DNA from: Patescibacteria group bacterium UBA1400
GTDB lineage: Bacteria > Patescibacteriota > Microgenomatia > UBA1400
Length of the DNA stretch: 41,937 bases
Reading direction: 5' to 3'
NCBI GenBank assembly: GCA_002305125.1
Contig: DBQG01000016.1
Span: 1-41,937 of the forward strand
The notes beneath the pieces were generated by a model. It made no database searches and was not told the origin of the DNA. It saw nothing but the letters and a program-made list of their open reading frames with translations. Position numbers and translations under genes: made by a program. Below, one piece after another: positions 8,441 through 16,741 of this stretch (positions within the stretch are counted from its first letter, which is position 1; each line of letters begins with the position of its first letter).

Positions 8441-9934
8441 CTACTGTAAAGAAAAAGTTACTACAGCATTGTAATTTCCTGCCTTAGAAAAAGCCGGCAC
8501 TTGCAGTAGAAGATCAACATCATTCCAATAAACTCCATTGCCAAAACCTGATCCTGCCAGCATAATACTGGCCGGATCAATATCGCTTAAAAAAGTGTGT
8601 ACCGGACCGGCAGTAACACCATCCAAAGAGCCTGATTCGGCCGTAACCAGACCGGGAGTAATCGTCAATCCAGTAACCGGAACCATATCCGTACCGGAAA
8701 AAAAATCAGTTACAGTCATGGTTAAAGACCAACCTTCGAACAAACCCCTGTCATCCTCAATCTTAACATCATTACTGCCCGTGCCCTCACCTATTTTGCC
8801 GGCAGTCTCCTGCAAAAAAGAAGAAACAGGCACTGATGATAAGGTCACTGTTTCCGGCACAGTTAAAGAAAAAGCTCCTGAATAACTGGGACGGAAAAGA
8901 TTGTTGACCTGAGAGGTTGAAATGTTGCCGGCTTGATCCACCACAGTCAGTTTTAAATTATAAAAACCAGGAGACAAACTGGAAGTATCCCAGTTTGCCA
9001 AAAAACCGGCAGCAACAGGAGTTGTAACTTCACTGCCAATTTGCTGCCAAACACCCAAACTAGACTGAGCTTCATACTCAAGTTTGTAGTAAGCAAATGA
9101 AGCATCATCAGCACTCCCTTGTACCGGCAGGATTCCGGTAAGTTCTTCTCCTGGCACAGGAGCAGTAAGTTGGGAAAAAGGCAGGCTGTCATCAATGAAA
9201 AACATGCGCCCTACACTAAACACTTTTCTTGAACCCCATCTGGATCCGGCCTCCAAAATATGCCAGCTTTGATCGGTTAATCCTGACATTTGACCCAAAT
9301 TCAAACTTAAAGTATACCAATTGCCTGCTTGGGAAAAAGAACTATAACCATAATAAAGACCATTTGCCTGAAAATCATAAACAGTTTGAGATTCCTGCTT
9401 GCCCCCTGAAGAACCAGCATAAACTTTTAAATAAACCGTATCAGTACTTTTAAATACATAGTGTTCCTGAGTATAAGCCGTATCTTTAAAGAGCTTAAAA
9501 TACTGCTCAACTCCCTGAGTTTGAATAGTTTGCTGCACTGCCAACCTCTGTCTTTGAGAACTGGTAATATTAATGACCAAATTATAATAAGTTGAACTGC
9601 TGGGAAAAGAAAAATTAGCCTCAAAAGTAAAAGGGGAGGTAAAACTGGTTTGGGTAAAACTCAACTGCTGGATTAAATTGCTGTTATAATCATAAATCTG
9701 CAAACTGTTACCAGAACTATTATTGATAACCCTGGTACTTTCCAGCTTAAGATAAACAGTTTCGCCCGCAGTAAATGAATTTCTTAAATCAGCATATTGA
9801 CTGTCAGCGGCAATGTAAAACTTATCACCGCCGGAAAAATAAGGACCAACGGGAAAAACAGTTTTTGCCAAAACCGGAAAAACAACTATTAAAACAAACA
9901 TTAAGAATAAGAGGAATAATTTTAAATATTTCAT
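8441..9934 (-). CDS. Large secreted protein with Ig-like repeats and C-terminal WxL-like domain
   Basis: The 497-residue protein has a signal peptide (1-23, LIVVFPVLA). Two or three beta-sandwich segments follow, including an Ig-like stretch at about 255-345 (DSLPFSQLTAPVPGE ... LKLTVVDQAGNISTS). The C-terminal 145 residues form a WxL-like domain: FSLTVPETVTLSSVP, DDRGLFEGWSLTMTVTDF (a true W-S-L) and a final strand block GVYWNDVDLLLQVPAFSKAG ending in VTFSLQ. It faces the DUF916-like genes and lies 18 nt after uppP, probably at the end of that transcript. The role is likely adhesion or cell-wall decoration. No Shine-Dalgarno sequence precedes the ATG, so the start rests on the signal peptide. 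Confidence 0.75.
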   Translation of the reverse strand: MKYLKLFLLFLMFVLIVVFPVLAKTVFPVGPYFSGGDKFYIAADSQYADLRNSFTAGETVYLKLESTRVINNSSGNSLQIYDYNSNLIQQLSFTQTSFTSPFTFEANFSFPSSSTYYNLVINITSSQRQRLAVQQTIQTQGVEQYFKLFKDTAYTQEHYVFKSTDTVYLKVYAGSSGGKQESQTVYDFQANGLYYGYSSFSQAGNWYTLSLNLGQMSGLTDQSWHILEAGSRWGSRKVFSVGRMFFIDDSLPFSQLTAPVPGEELTGILPVQGSADDASFAYYKLEYEAQSSLGVWQQIGSEVTTPVAAGFLANWDTSSLSPGFYNLKLTVVDQAGNISTSQVNNLFRPSYSGAFSLTVPETVTLSSVPVSSFLQETAGKIGEGTGSNDVKIEDDRGLFEGWSLTMTVTDFFSGTDMVPVTGLTITPGLVTAESGSLDGVTAGPVHTFLSDIDPASIMLAGSGFGNGVYWNDVDLLLQVPAFSKAGNYNAVVTFSLQ

Positions 9935-9952
9935 TTAATTTAAATATTTAAA

Positions 9953-10708
9953 CTAGAAGAAAAAAGACTCTCCTATTAAAACCAGTAAACCCAAACCTAA
10001 ACAGTAAAAGCCAAAATAGTAAAGCTTGCCCCGCAAAACTGTTTTTTCCAAAAGCCATAAAGACATTATTCCGGTGACAAAAGAAACAACAAGCCCAACC
10101 ATTCCCAACTTAAACTCCTGAAGATTATCAGCAATATCAGGAAGCTGTAAAATTAACGCTCCCAGCATGGCCGGAACAGCAAGATAAAAAGAAAACAAAA
10201 AGGCAGCTTCTCGTTTTAAACCCTGCCATCTGCCGGCGACAATAGTTGAACCGGAACGGGAAATTCCCGGTAAAATAGCCACCGCCTGGGCAAAACCAAT
10301 TACTAAAGCTTTTTTCCAGTTTAAGCTGGAAAAATCAATCCCGTTTTTTTTAATCAGCTTGGTTGAGAGTAAAAACAATCCGGTTGCCAGTAAACAAACT
10401 CCCACCAAAATAAGAGAGTTGAAAATCTCCTCAATAAAATTATTTAAAAATACACCGACAATTCCGGCCGGAACCGAACCAATAATAATTAAGATGATCA
10501 GTTTTATTTTAAGCTTGATAAATCTTTTGTAAAAATAAAGAAGAACGGCAGCCAAAGTTCCCATATGCAGCATGACGTCAAAAAGAATCGGTGGACTGGA
10601 AAATCCTAAAAGTTTCTGGCCTAAAACTAGGTGACCAGAGGATGAAACCGGAAGAAATTCTGTCAAACCCTGAATAACAGCCAGGATCACTGCTGATAGT
10701 AAGTTCAT
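9953..10708 (-). CDS. uppP: Undecaprenyl-diphosphate phosphatase (UppP/BacA)
   Basis: The 251-residue integral membrane protein has the two family signatures: QGLTEFLPVSSSGH at about 14-27 and LPGISRSGST at about 151-160. The Glu in the first and the Ser/Arg of PGxSRSxxT in the second are catalytic in the family. It removes a phosphate from C55-PP at the membrane to regenerate the lipid carrier for peptidoglycan and surface polymers, so the cell makes or recycles a wall polymer. It starts 17 nt after the TM-repeat gene at 10726 and is followed after 18 nt by the WxL-like gene, a layout consistent with one envelope operon. Confidence 0.95.
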   Translation of the reverse strand: MNLLSAVILAVIQGLTEFLPVSSSGHLVLGQKLLGFSSPPILFDVMLHMGTLAAVLLYFYKRFIKLKIKLIILIIIGSVPAGIVGVFLNNFIEEIFNSLILVGVCLLATGLFLLSTKLIKKNGIDFSSLNWKKALVIGFAQAVAILPGISRSGSTIVAGRWQGLKREAAFLFSFYLAVPAMLGALILQLPDIADNLQEFKLGMVGLVVSFVTGIMSLWLLEKTVLRGKLYYFGFYCLGLGLLVLIGESFFF

Positions 10709-10725
10709 TTATTTTTTTATTCCTT

Positions 10726-11439
10726 TTACTTCTTAATGTCTTTCCTAAAACTGTCGTAAGCTTCTTCCAGCATTTTAGCTACCAGATCTTTAGCTCCTAA
10801 ACCAATTGCCAAACCAAAACCCAAAGCCAGCATGGCTACAAAACCGATAAATAGAGTGTTAACTAGGGTCTGAGCAATCTGCAGTTCATTAATGGCTGCT
10901 AAAGCGGCAAAAATAACAACCAGATAGCTGCTGATTTTACCCAACAGTCTTGAAGTTTTAAGGTCGATCTGGGCCAATGCTCCTTTAACCAAACTTTCCA
11001 CCAGACCCGCCAGTAAAACTCCAATGGTTAAAACTAAAATGGCGGAAACCACCCTGGGAATATAAGCTAAAATATTATTCAGGACTAGAGAAACTGTTGT
11101 TAAGCCTAATATATTAACGGTGGTGATAAAGAAAACCAAAATAACCAGCCATCTAACCAGTCCTCCCAAAACCTCTTCCAGCTTTACTTTAATTTCCGCT
11201 TTTTTTAAAAAAGGTTCAAAGCCTGATTTTTTAACAATCGTAGACAGCTGCAGACTTTCTAAAATCTTAACCGTTAGTATTTTTGCCCATTTGGCAACCA
11301 CCAAACCGATTATAAACACAATTAAAGCAGCCAGAAATACGGGAATATAGGACAAAATATTGGTCAGAATATTATTTGAAGCCAAAAGAAAAGCTTCCTG
11401 CCAATAACTTACAGAAAAATTACCATTCATCTTTATCAC
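10726..11439 (-). CDS. MscS-type TM-helix-repeat membrane protein
   Basis: The 237-residue protein is mostly hydrophobic, with about five membrane segments. It contains two similar blocks, FLAALIVFIIGLVVAKWAKI at about 35-54 and VVSAILVLTIGVLLAGLVES at about 130-149, as in the conserved TM helix proteins related to small-conductance mechanosensitive channels. A glycine/alanine-rich pore-like segment (AMLALGFGLAIGLGAKDL) sits near the C terminus. The cytoplasmic vestibule of true MscS is absent, so whether it gates as a channel is open. AAAGGGGGTGAT gives a strong ribosome site 6 nt before the ATG, and uppP follows 17 nt downstream. Confidence 0.8.
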   Translation of the reverse strand: MIKMNGNFSVSYWQEAFLLASNNILTNILSYIPVFLAALIVFIIGLVVAKWAKILTVKILESLQLSTIVKKSGFEPFLKKAEIKVKLEEVLGGLVRWLVILVFFITTVNILGLTTVSLVLNNILAYIPRVVSAILVLTIGVLLAGLVESLVKGALAQIDLKTSRLLGKISSYLVVIFAALAAINELQIAQTLVNTLFIGFVAMLALGFGLAIGLGAKDLVAKMLEEAYDSFRKDIKK

Positions 11440-11545
11440 CCCCTTTCCTAATTTATTGTAGAGAAAACTGGGTTTTACTTCAAGTACCTATCTAAAAAGT
11501 TAAACTTTTAAAACCAAAAAAAATGTTAGCAGTAAAAGCTGTTTT

Positions 11546-11574
11546 TTGCTAAAAATGACTTTTTTTGTTAAAAT
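11546..11574 (+). promoter_or_regulatory. Promoter of the RNase P RNA gene
   Basis: TTGCTA (11546-11551) and TAAAAT (11569-11574) are 17 nt apart, and the -10 box ends 6 nt before the first base of the closing stem of rnpB at 11581. Confidence 0.65.
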
Positions 11575-11580
11575 AGTATT

Positions 11581-11871
11581 AAGTCTAGGAAGTTCAAGGT
11601 GGCAGCCTTTTAAGGCAGGAAAGTCCAGACAGCAGGAAGCAGGGTGTTTTGCGTCAAGCAAAAACGCGTAAGCGCTGGTGTAAGCCACAGAGACAACAAC
11701 TCGCTTGCTTGCAAGATAGAGGGTGAAAAGAGGTAATTCCCCCCGCTGCAACCTCCGACCGATCCGTCACAAGCCGCTTCCGCGAGATTTTTATAATCAC
11801 GGATCAAAGATAGAGGGCATAAGACAAATACCACCATAAACAGAATCTGGCTTATGAGCTTCCTAGACTTT
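11581..11871 (+). ncRNA. rnpB: RNase P RNA
   Basis: The element carries the universal RNase P core. GGCAGGAAAGTCCAGAC near 11613 is the 5' conserved P4 strand, GGTAATTCCCCC lies near 11791, and ACAGAATCTGGCTTATGAG near 11840 is the 3' conserved block. The ends close into helix P1, with AGTCTAGGAAG at 11582 pairing with CTTCCTAGACT at 11860. At about 290 nt it is shorter than most type A RNase P RNAs (350-400 nt), so some peripheral helices are probably missing. It processes the 5' ends of tRNAs with the protein RnpA, which is not in this window. It stands alone on the plus strand between minus-strand genes; short reading frames across it are not genes. Confidence 0.95.
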
Positions 11872-11883
11872 TAAAAAAGGAAA

Positions 11884-12882
11884 TTATAAATCTTCAGGTG
11901 TTTTCTTTTTAGGAGCGGTGCGCATTTTATAAAACTCTTTTATCAAAACCTGCAAAGTTAAAAAAACAGGAATAGCCAAAAACATTCCCAAAGGACCGCC
12001 AATCTTTAAACCTGTTATTAACACCAATAAGGAAATCAAAGGGTTTATACCGATACTTTTTTCCATTACCTTGGGAACAATAAAGTTATTTTCCAATTGC
12101 TGAATCAGAAAATACAAAACCACTACTGTAAGCCCCATAACCGGAGACATTGACAAACCCACAATAGCGGCCGGAACCATCGCCAGCGTTGGTCCAAGAT
12201 TAGGAACAATTTCTAAAAATCCGGCTATAACTGCCAAAGGAAGAGCAAAATCAATATCCAAAAGAAGCAGACCAAGATAACTTAAAACTCCCACAATAAT
12301 CATTAAAATGGCCTGACCCCTAATCCAGCTACCGATTTTGGTTTCCAGCTTATTAAGCATGTCCTCTGCCTGCTGTTCTCCATCCTGCCTAAACAAAACA
12401 TGCAGATACTCTTTCATCTTAACTCTTTCAATTAAAAGATAAAAAGTTATCACCATAAAGGTAAAAAACTTTAACAGGTTGGAAAAAGTGCTGGCAATAA
12501 TCTTAAACAGGTTTCCCGGAACTCTAGCCAGCTGTTCGCTATAATCCTGAATATTAAGCTGAAAACCGGCAAAGTTTAAACGTTCTATCAGGTTAGACAT
12601 AACTCCCAGCAAAGAAGCGGTCTGACTAACCAAAATAGGAATAATTAAAGCCACCAATCCGGCTAAAATACCAAATAGTAAAAGATAAACAATTAAAATA
12701 GCCAAAGACCTGGGAATTTTAATTTTCTCCAATTTGTTAATAACCGGATTTAAAGCCGTCATAGCAATAAAGGAAATAAAAACAATCAAAATTATTTCCC
12801 TTATCTGATACAAAAACCAAAGAAAAATAAGGAAGAAAACAGTAAAAATAATTGTTTTATGAGAAATTTCTATTTTTTCCAT
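11884..12882 (-). CDS. AI-2E family transporter (PerM/YdiK type)
   Basis: The 332-residue protein has about eight membrane segments: a paired N-terminal set (IIFTVFFLIFLWFLYQI, LIVFISFIAMTALNP), a central soluble stretch at about 100-150, and a dense C-terminal membrane block. The C terminus holds the family signature IQQLENNFIVPKVM followed by GINPLISLLVLITG and GPLGMFLAIPVFLTLQVLIK. Family members have been tied to autoinducer-2 export, Na+/H+ antiport and generic efflux; the substrate cannot be read from sequence. It starts 3 nt after the miaA stop and is probably translated from the same mRNA. Confidence 0.88.
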   Translation of the reverse strand: MEKIEISHKTIIFTVFFLIFLWFLYQIREIILIVFISFIAMTALNPVINKLEKIKIPRSLAILIVYLLLFGILAGLVALIIPILVSQTASLLGVMSNLIERLNFAGFQLNIQDYSEQLARVPGNLFKIIASTFSNLLKFFTFMVITFYLLIERVKMKEYLHVLFRQDGEQQAEDMLNKLETKIGSWIRGQAILMIIVGVLSYLGLLLLDIDFALPLAVIAGFLEIVPNLGPTLAMVPAAIVGLSMSPVMGLTVVVLYFLIQQLENNFIVPKVMEKSIGINPLISLLVLITGLKIGGPLGMFLAIPVFLTLQVLIKEFYKMRTAPKKKTPEDL

Positions 12883-12885
12883 AGT

Positions 12886-13869
12886 TTAATAATACCAGTT
12901 TGACACTAATTTTACCACCTTTTCTTCCCATGAAGGTTTACTAACATCAAACCAGTTTATCTCCGGCTGTTTTTTAAACCACACCATCTGCCTTCTGGCA
13001 TAAGCCTGTTCTTGTCCGGTCCAGTTTAAAATTGTTTGTTCAAGACTGTGCTCTGCTTTTAAAAACGGTTGCCACTGCTTGTAACCGATGGCGCTCATGG
13101 AAACAAGATCCCAGGAATAACCAAGTTCCACCAGATTTTTAACTTCTTTTAAAGCTCCCTTTTTAACCCGATCCTCAACCCGTCGCCTAATTTGTTTATC
13201 TAACCTCCGACTGTCCATTTTAAGCCCAATGGCAAGATAATCTTTTAAAGCCAAGGGCTGACTTATTAATTTCTGTTTGCTTCCCAACCCCACCTCTATG
13301 GCTCTTATAAGGCGTCGGGGGTTTAACCTGTCCGACCTGTTCATCTGCTGCCATTTTTTTGAGTCAGTCTTTTGCAGCTTCTGCTGCAGCTGAGTCAAAG
13401 AGTATTCATTTAATTTTTGCCTTAAATTTTTGTCGGGCGGAACACCCATAGTTTCTATTTTTTTAACTAAAGAGTTAAGCCAAAAACCGGTGCCGCCAAC
13501 AATAATCGGCAGCTTACCCTGACCCCATAAATAATGACAAACCTCACGGGCAAAAACATAAAAATGAGCTACGGAAAAATCCTGATCGGGCTTAACCAAA
13601 TCCAACCCCCAAACCGGCACTTGATTAAAGTTATAAAAACCAACATTAAGTTTTGGTTTTAAAAGAGAGTTAATCTTTTTTTGTAAAGCTGCATGCTTAA
13701 TAAAATCAGCCTTCCCGGGCAAGTCCTTTCCCACCACCACACTCATACCCTGATAAATTTGTCTTGAGTCAGCAGAAATAATCTCTGTTTTAAACTGCGA
13801 AGCTAATTTAATTCCCAAGCCGGTTTTACCCGTGGCTGTGGGACCGCAAATAATTAAGATTTTATTCAT
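12886..13869 (-). CDS. miaA: tRNA dimethylallyltransferase (MiaA)
   Basis: I place the start at ATG 13869, giving 327 residues; the open frame extends upstream, but that part overlaps the preceding gene in another frame. The P-loop GPTATGKT is at 9-16, followed by SADSRQIYQGM, then LDLVKPDQDFSVAHF, IIVGGTGFW and RLNPRRLIRAIEV, all family landmarks. MiaA adds dimethylallyl to N6 of A37 in tRNAs reading UNN codons, the step before MiaB (17725-18789). The ATG overlaps the stop region of the dockerin gene by 8 nt, suggesting translational coupling, and the AI-2E transporter follows. Confidence 0.94.
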   Translation of the reverse strand: MNKILIICGPTATGKTGLGIKLASQFKTEIISADSRQIYQGMSVVVGKDLPGKADFIKHAALQKKINSLLKPKLNVGFYNFNQVPVWGLDLVKPDQDFSVAHFYVFAREVCHYLWGQGKLPIIVGGTGFWLNSLVKKIETMGVPPDKNLRQKLNEYSLTQLQQKLQKTDSKKWQQMNRSDRLNPRRLIRAIEVGLGSKQKLISQPLALKDYLAIGLKMDSRRLDKQIRRRVEDRVKKGALKEVKNLVELGYSWDLVSMSAIGYKQWQPFLKAEHSLEQTILNWTGQEQAYARRQMVWFKKQPEINWFDVSKPSWEEKVVKLVSNWYY

Positions 13870-15520
13870 CGTCTGTTTGCACATTAAGTGTCTGGTAAAG
13901 CAAGTCAACATCGGTAACATCAACAACGCCGTCAAAATTAGCGTCAGAATCAACACAACCCTCCCCATAACTGTCATCCGAACTTCTTGAATCAAGCTCT
14001 TTACAAGCTTTAACAATAGAGTAATCATGAACCCCCACTGCACCGTCTTGATTAATATCACCAAACTCCAAAGGTTTAGCAGTAAAATCAAAAGTATAAC
14101 TTTGTCCTGATAAAAGATTTATATTATCCCCTCTGGTACATACTTCATTCTGCTGAACGATTTGACAAAACCTCATCTGCCGGTGAGAAGGACCTTTAAG
14201 CAGTAATGTATAAGCTCCTGAAGTAAGCTCAGAAGAAGAATAGCTTACCAAAGCTTCATAAGTCTTACTGTCCTCATTATAAGAAAACTGTTCAAAACCG
14301 CTGTTTTGCTGGTGGTAAAACTTCTCTCCTACTTGATTTTCCAGTAGCAGCTTAACTTTTTTCTGCTTATGCTCATCTAAAAGATTAATATTGTTATTGT
14401 TGGCCGGAGTACCGGCAAATTTTATCTTAATATTTAAATTAATATTAGTTCCACCAGAAGAACCGGAAGGAGAAGGAGAGGATGAAGATGGAGAAGGTCC
14501 TAAGCTTGAACTGGGAGAAGGAGACAATGAGGGCGCAGCTGATTGGCTTGGTGATGGTGATAATGAAGGAGAGGGAGACAAAGATGGGGAAGGTGAAGGC
14601 GATGACTGAACACAAGGATTTGTACCCAAGAAAATACTACCTATTCTTTCTGCCATTAAAATATAACCTGCTTCATTAGGATGACAGTAATCCTGAGAAC
14701 AAAGACGGCTGGGAAAAGCAGGATCAGGACCAATATAAGAAACAACATTAATTAAACACTCGGTTTTACAGGGTCCGTAATCTGCCTCGCACTCATCTTC
14801 ATAACGGGAATAGCCAGGCAAACTCATACAAGTACCCTGCCCGTCTTCAAAAGCCTTATACAAGTTAACAACCAAGTGGTTGGAAGCATACCAAGACACA
14901 ATGCTGTTGGCTACCTGTTTTAAAATTCCTTCAACGTCATAATTTTTCCCCGGCAAGGTGGGACAGCCTTTTATGGGCGTATTAACAATAACAATGGCTC
15001 CCTTATTTTCAAAAAGACTGATAGCTCCATCCAAATAATCTTTAAATTTAGACAAAGAAGCCCAGTCTTTACCCGCAGCAATATCCTTAGACTCATTGGC
15101 TCCATAACCAATAACCACTACCGGCTGAGATCCCCTTGCCTTAGCCTCATCCACAAAAGCAGAAGCTGCCTGAATTAAATGGGCTTGATTAATTCCTTTG
15201 CTGCCGTTACTGCCCCAAATCCTGAAGCCATCCTGATTATAGTCATCTAAAGTAAAAGGCTTAAAATAAAGACTGCATGAAAAACCCATGGTTTGAAGAT
15301 AAGCATTTAAATAATGGTTTATATGAATTCTGCCGGTCTCACCGACGCTAAAAATATAATCAGAACTTCCGAAAACAACAAACTCATACTTTACCGGCTG
15401 GGTCTGGTAAACTTCCGGACTTTTTAAGGTAGTGTTAAATAAGTTGAAAACAAAAAGAAACAAAGCCGTTAACCCTAGGTATAAAACCAGGTATGATAAT
15501 AGCTTTTTTACTTGATTCAT
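13862..15520 (-). CDS. Secreted SGNH-like hydrolase with Pro/Ser linker and C-terminal dockerin-like module
   Basis: The 552 residues divide into four parts. Residues 1-27 are a signal anchor. Residues 45-300 are an SGNH-type domain, with FGSSDYIFSVGE (block I, Ser53 as likely nucleophile in place of GDS), VIGYGANESKD (block III) and SQDYCHPNEAGYILMAERI (Asp/His block). Residues about 308-355 are a Ser/Pro linker of SPSPSLSP type. After a further beta domain (about 365-480), GDINQDGAVGVHDYSIV and DANFDGVVDVTDVDLLYQTL form a duplicated Ca-binding pair typical of type I dockerins. Several Cys pairs (near 200-285) could form disulfides. Dockerins bind cohesins; no cohesin is seen here. Function is probably extracellular glycan or ester hydrolysis. 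Confidence 0.78.
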   Translation of the reverse strand: MNQVKKLLSYLVLYLGLTALFLFVFNLFNTTLKSPEVYQTQPVKYEFVVFGSSDYIFSVGETGRIHINHYLNAYLQTMGFSCSLYFKPFTLDDYNQDGFRIWGSNGSKGINQAHLIQAASAFVDEAKARGSQPVVVIGYGANESKDIAAGKDWASLSKFKDYLDGAISLFENKGAIVIVNTPIKGCPTLPGKNYDVEGILKQVANSIVSWYASNHLVVNLYKAFEDGQGTCMSLPGYSRYEDECEADYGPCKTECLINVVSYIGPDPAFPSRLCSQDYCHPNEAGYILMAERIGSIFLGTNPCVQSSPSPSPSLSPSPSLSPSPSQSAAPSLSPSPSSSLGPSPSSSSPSPSGSSGGTNINLNIKIKFAGTPANNNNINLLDEHKQKKVKLLLENQVGEKFYHQQNSGFEQFSYNEDSKTYEALVSYSSSELTSGAYTLLLKGPSHRQMRFCQIVQQNEVCTRGDNINLLSGQSYTFDFTAKPLEFGDINQDGAVGVHDYSIVKACKELDSRSSDDSYGEGCVDSDANFDGVVDVTDVDLLYQTLNVQTDDE

Positions 15521-15568
15521 AAAAACTGTTTAGACTTTCTTCTTTTTCTATATTATGATTAAAAACAG

Positions 15569-16741
15569 ATGAATAATGCAACTTCAAAAATAAATTTAAC
15601 CGAAACGGCTCCTGCCGGGCAAGAAGAAAAAAAACAAGGAAAAATAGATCTTTTAGACCTTACCCGGGGCCTGGCTTTAATTTTTATCTTAGCCTATCAT
15701 ATCTTTCTTTTTGCCACTGAAAAAAATATCTTAACCAAAGCTACGGGCCTGAAAGAAAACCTGGAAAGGTTTGGCAATCTGCCAAACATCATCCTGGCAA
15801 CCTTTTATCAAGGCGTCCATATTTTTATCATTTTAAGCGGTTTTTTACTAACCTTAAGCATGGTTAAAAACCAGCTTTCCCCTCTGGTTTTTTATAAAAA
15901 AAGGCTGAAACGAATTTTAATTCCCTACTGGCTGACTTTCATTATTTGCCTGGCTCTTATCTTCCTTTCCTTAAAACTTCCTTTTATAAACCAATTTAAC
16001 AAACCCATTCCTCTAGCCATTGGCATTAAAGCTTTTGCTTTTCCTTTATGGTTTGACTACTCCTCAACCACTCTTTCCTATATAAACAGAGCTTGGTGGT
16101 TTTTGCCTCTGATTTTGGAACTTTACTTAGTTTTTCCTTTCTTGTTTAAATTAAGCCAAAAGCTAAAACCGGTTTGGCTTTTAGCTTTAAGTTTGCTGCT
16201 GACTTTAAGTTACAGAGTCCTGGCTACCTATACCTTTCAAGGCTCTCCCATTGGCGTTGTTTACCCTTCATTAAATGGTTCTGCTCCTTTTATTATTTTC
16301 CTGGCCAGGTTGTTTGAGTTCAGCTTAGGTATGTTTTTAGCCCAAATTTATCTGCAAAAAGAAAATATTATCAGCAAACTAACTACTCTACCTTTTTTAA
16401 GCTTGGGAGTTTTACTGCAAAGCCTAGGAACTGTTGCCAGCTTTTATAAACCGGGCTGGATTATTTCTGATCCCCTTATCGGCTCAGGCATCTTCCTGGT
16501 TGCCTTAAACTTAAGTAAACTGCTGGCAAAAATAAACCGTACCAGTAAACTCCTTAAGTTCTTAAGCAGCATTTCTTATCCTGTTTACCTGATTCACTAT
16601 CTGCTTTTAATAAGGTTTTTTACTCCTTTATTAAATCTTCAAAACGGAAGTCTTATTTATCTTAGTTTAATGCCGGTTTATCTTCTGCTGGTTTTAGGTT
16701 TGGGAAAAGTAGTACAAATACTGGATAAAAGGATCAATTAA
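15569..16741 (+). CDS. Acyltransferase family 3 membrane protein (OafA/YrhL-like)
   Basis: The 390-residue protein has about ten membrane segments. The family opening KIDLLDLTRGLALIFILAYH is present, with His44 as the proposed catalytic residue. GVHIFIILSGFLL and YKKRLKRILIPYWLTF follow, the Arg-rich turn being typical. It would move acetyl or other acyl groups from the cytoplasm to a surface glycan or lipid. A 30-residue hydrophilic N-terminal extension comes before the domain. The start lacks a Shine-Dalgarno sequence; TATTAT ends 12 nt before the ATG. It is divergent from the dockerin gene (48 nt apart) and its stop overlaps the convergent gene at 16734 by 8 nt. Confidence 0.9.
   Translation: MNNATSKINLTETAPAGQEEKKQGKIDLLDLTRGLALIFILAYHIFLFATEKNILTKATGLKENLERFGNLPNIILATFYQGVHIFIILSGFLLTLSMVKNQLSPLVFYKKRLKRILIPYWLTFIICLALIFLSLKLPFINQFNKPIPLAIGIKAFAFPLWFDYSSTTLSYINRAWWFLPLILELYLVFPFLFKLSQKLKPVWLLALSLLLTLSYRVLATYTFQGSPIGVVYPSLNGSAPFIIFLARLFEFSLGMFLAQIYLQKENIISKLTTLPFLSLGVLLQSLGTVASFYKPGWIISDPLIGSGIFLVALNLSKLLAKINRTSKLLKFLSSISYPVYLIHYLLLIRFFTPLLNLQNGSLIYLSLMPVYLLLVLGLGKVVQILDKRIN

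Noticed and set aside
11500..11837. Two minus-strand reading frames of 75-83 codons over the rnpB region
   Set aside because: They lie antisense to RNase P RNA core blocks, have no ribosome sites and read as no known family.
13870..14091. N-terminal extension of miaA by 74 codons
   Set aside because: It overlaps the dockerin-coding sequence in another frame, and the P-loop at residues 9-16 from ATG 13869 has the normal MiaA position.
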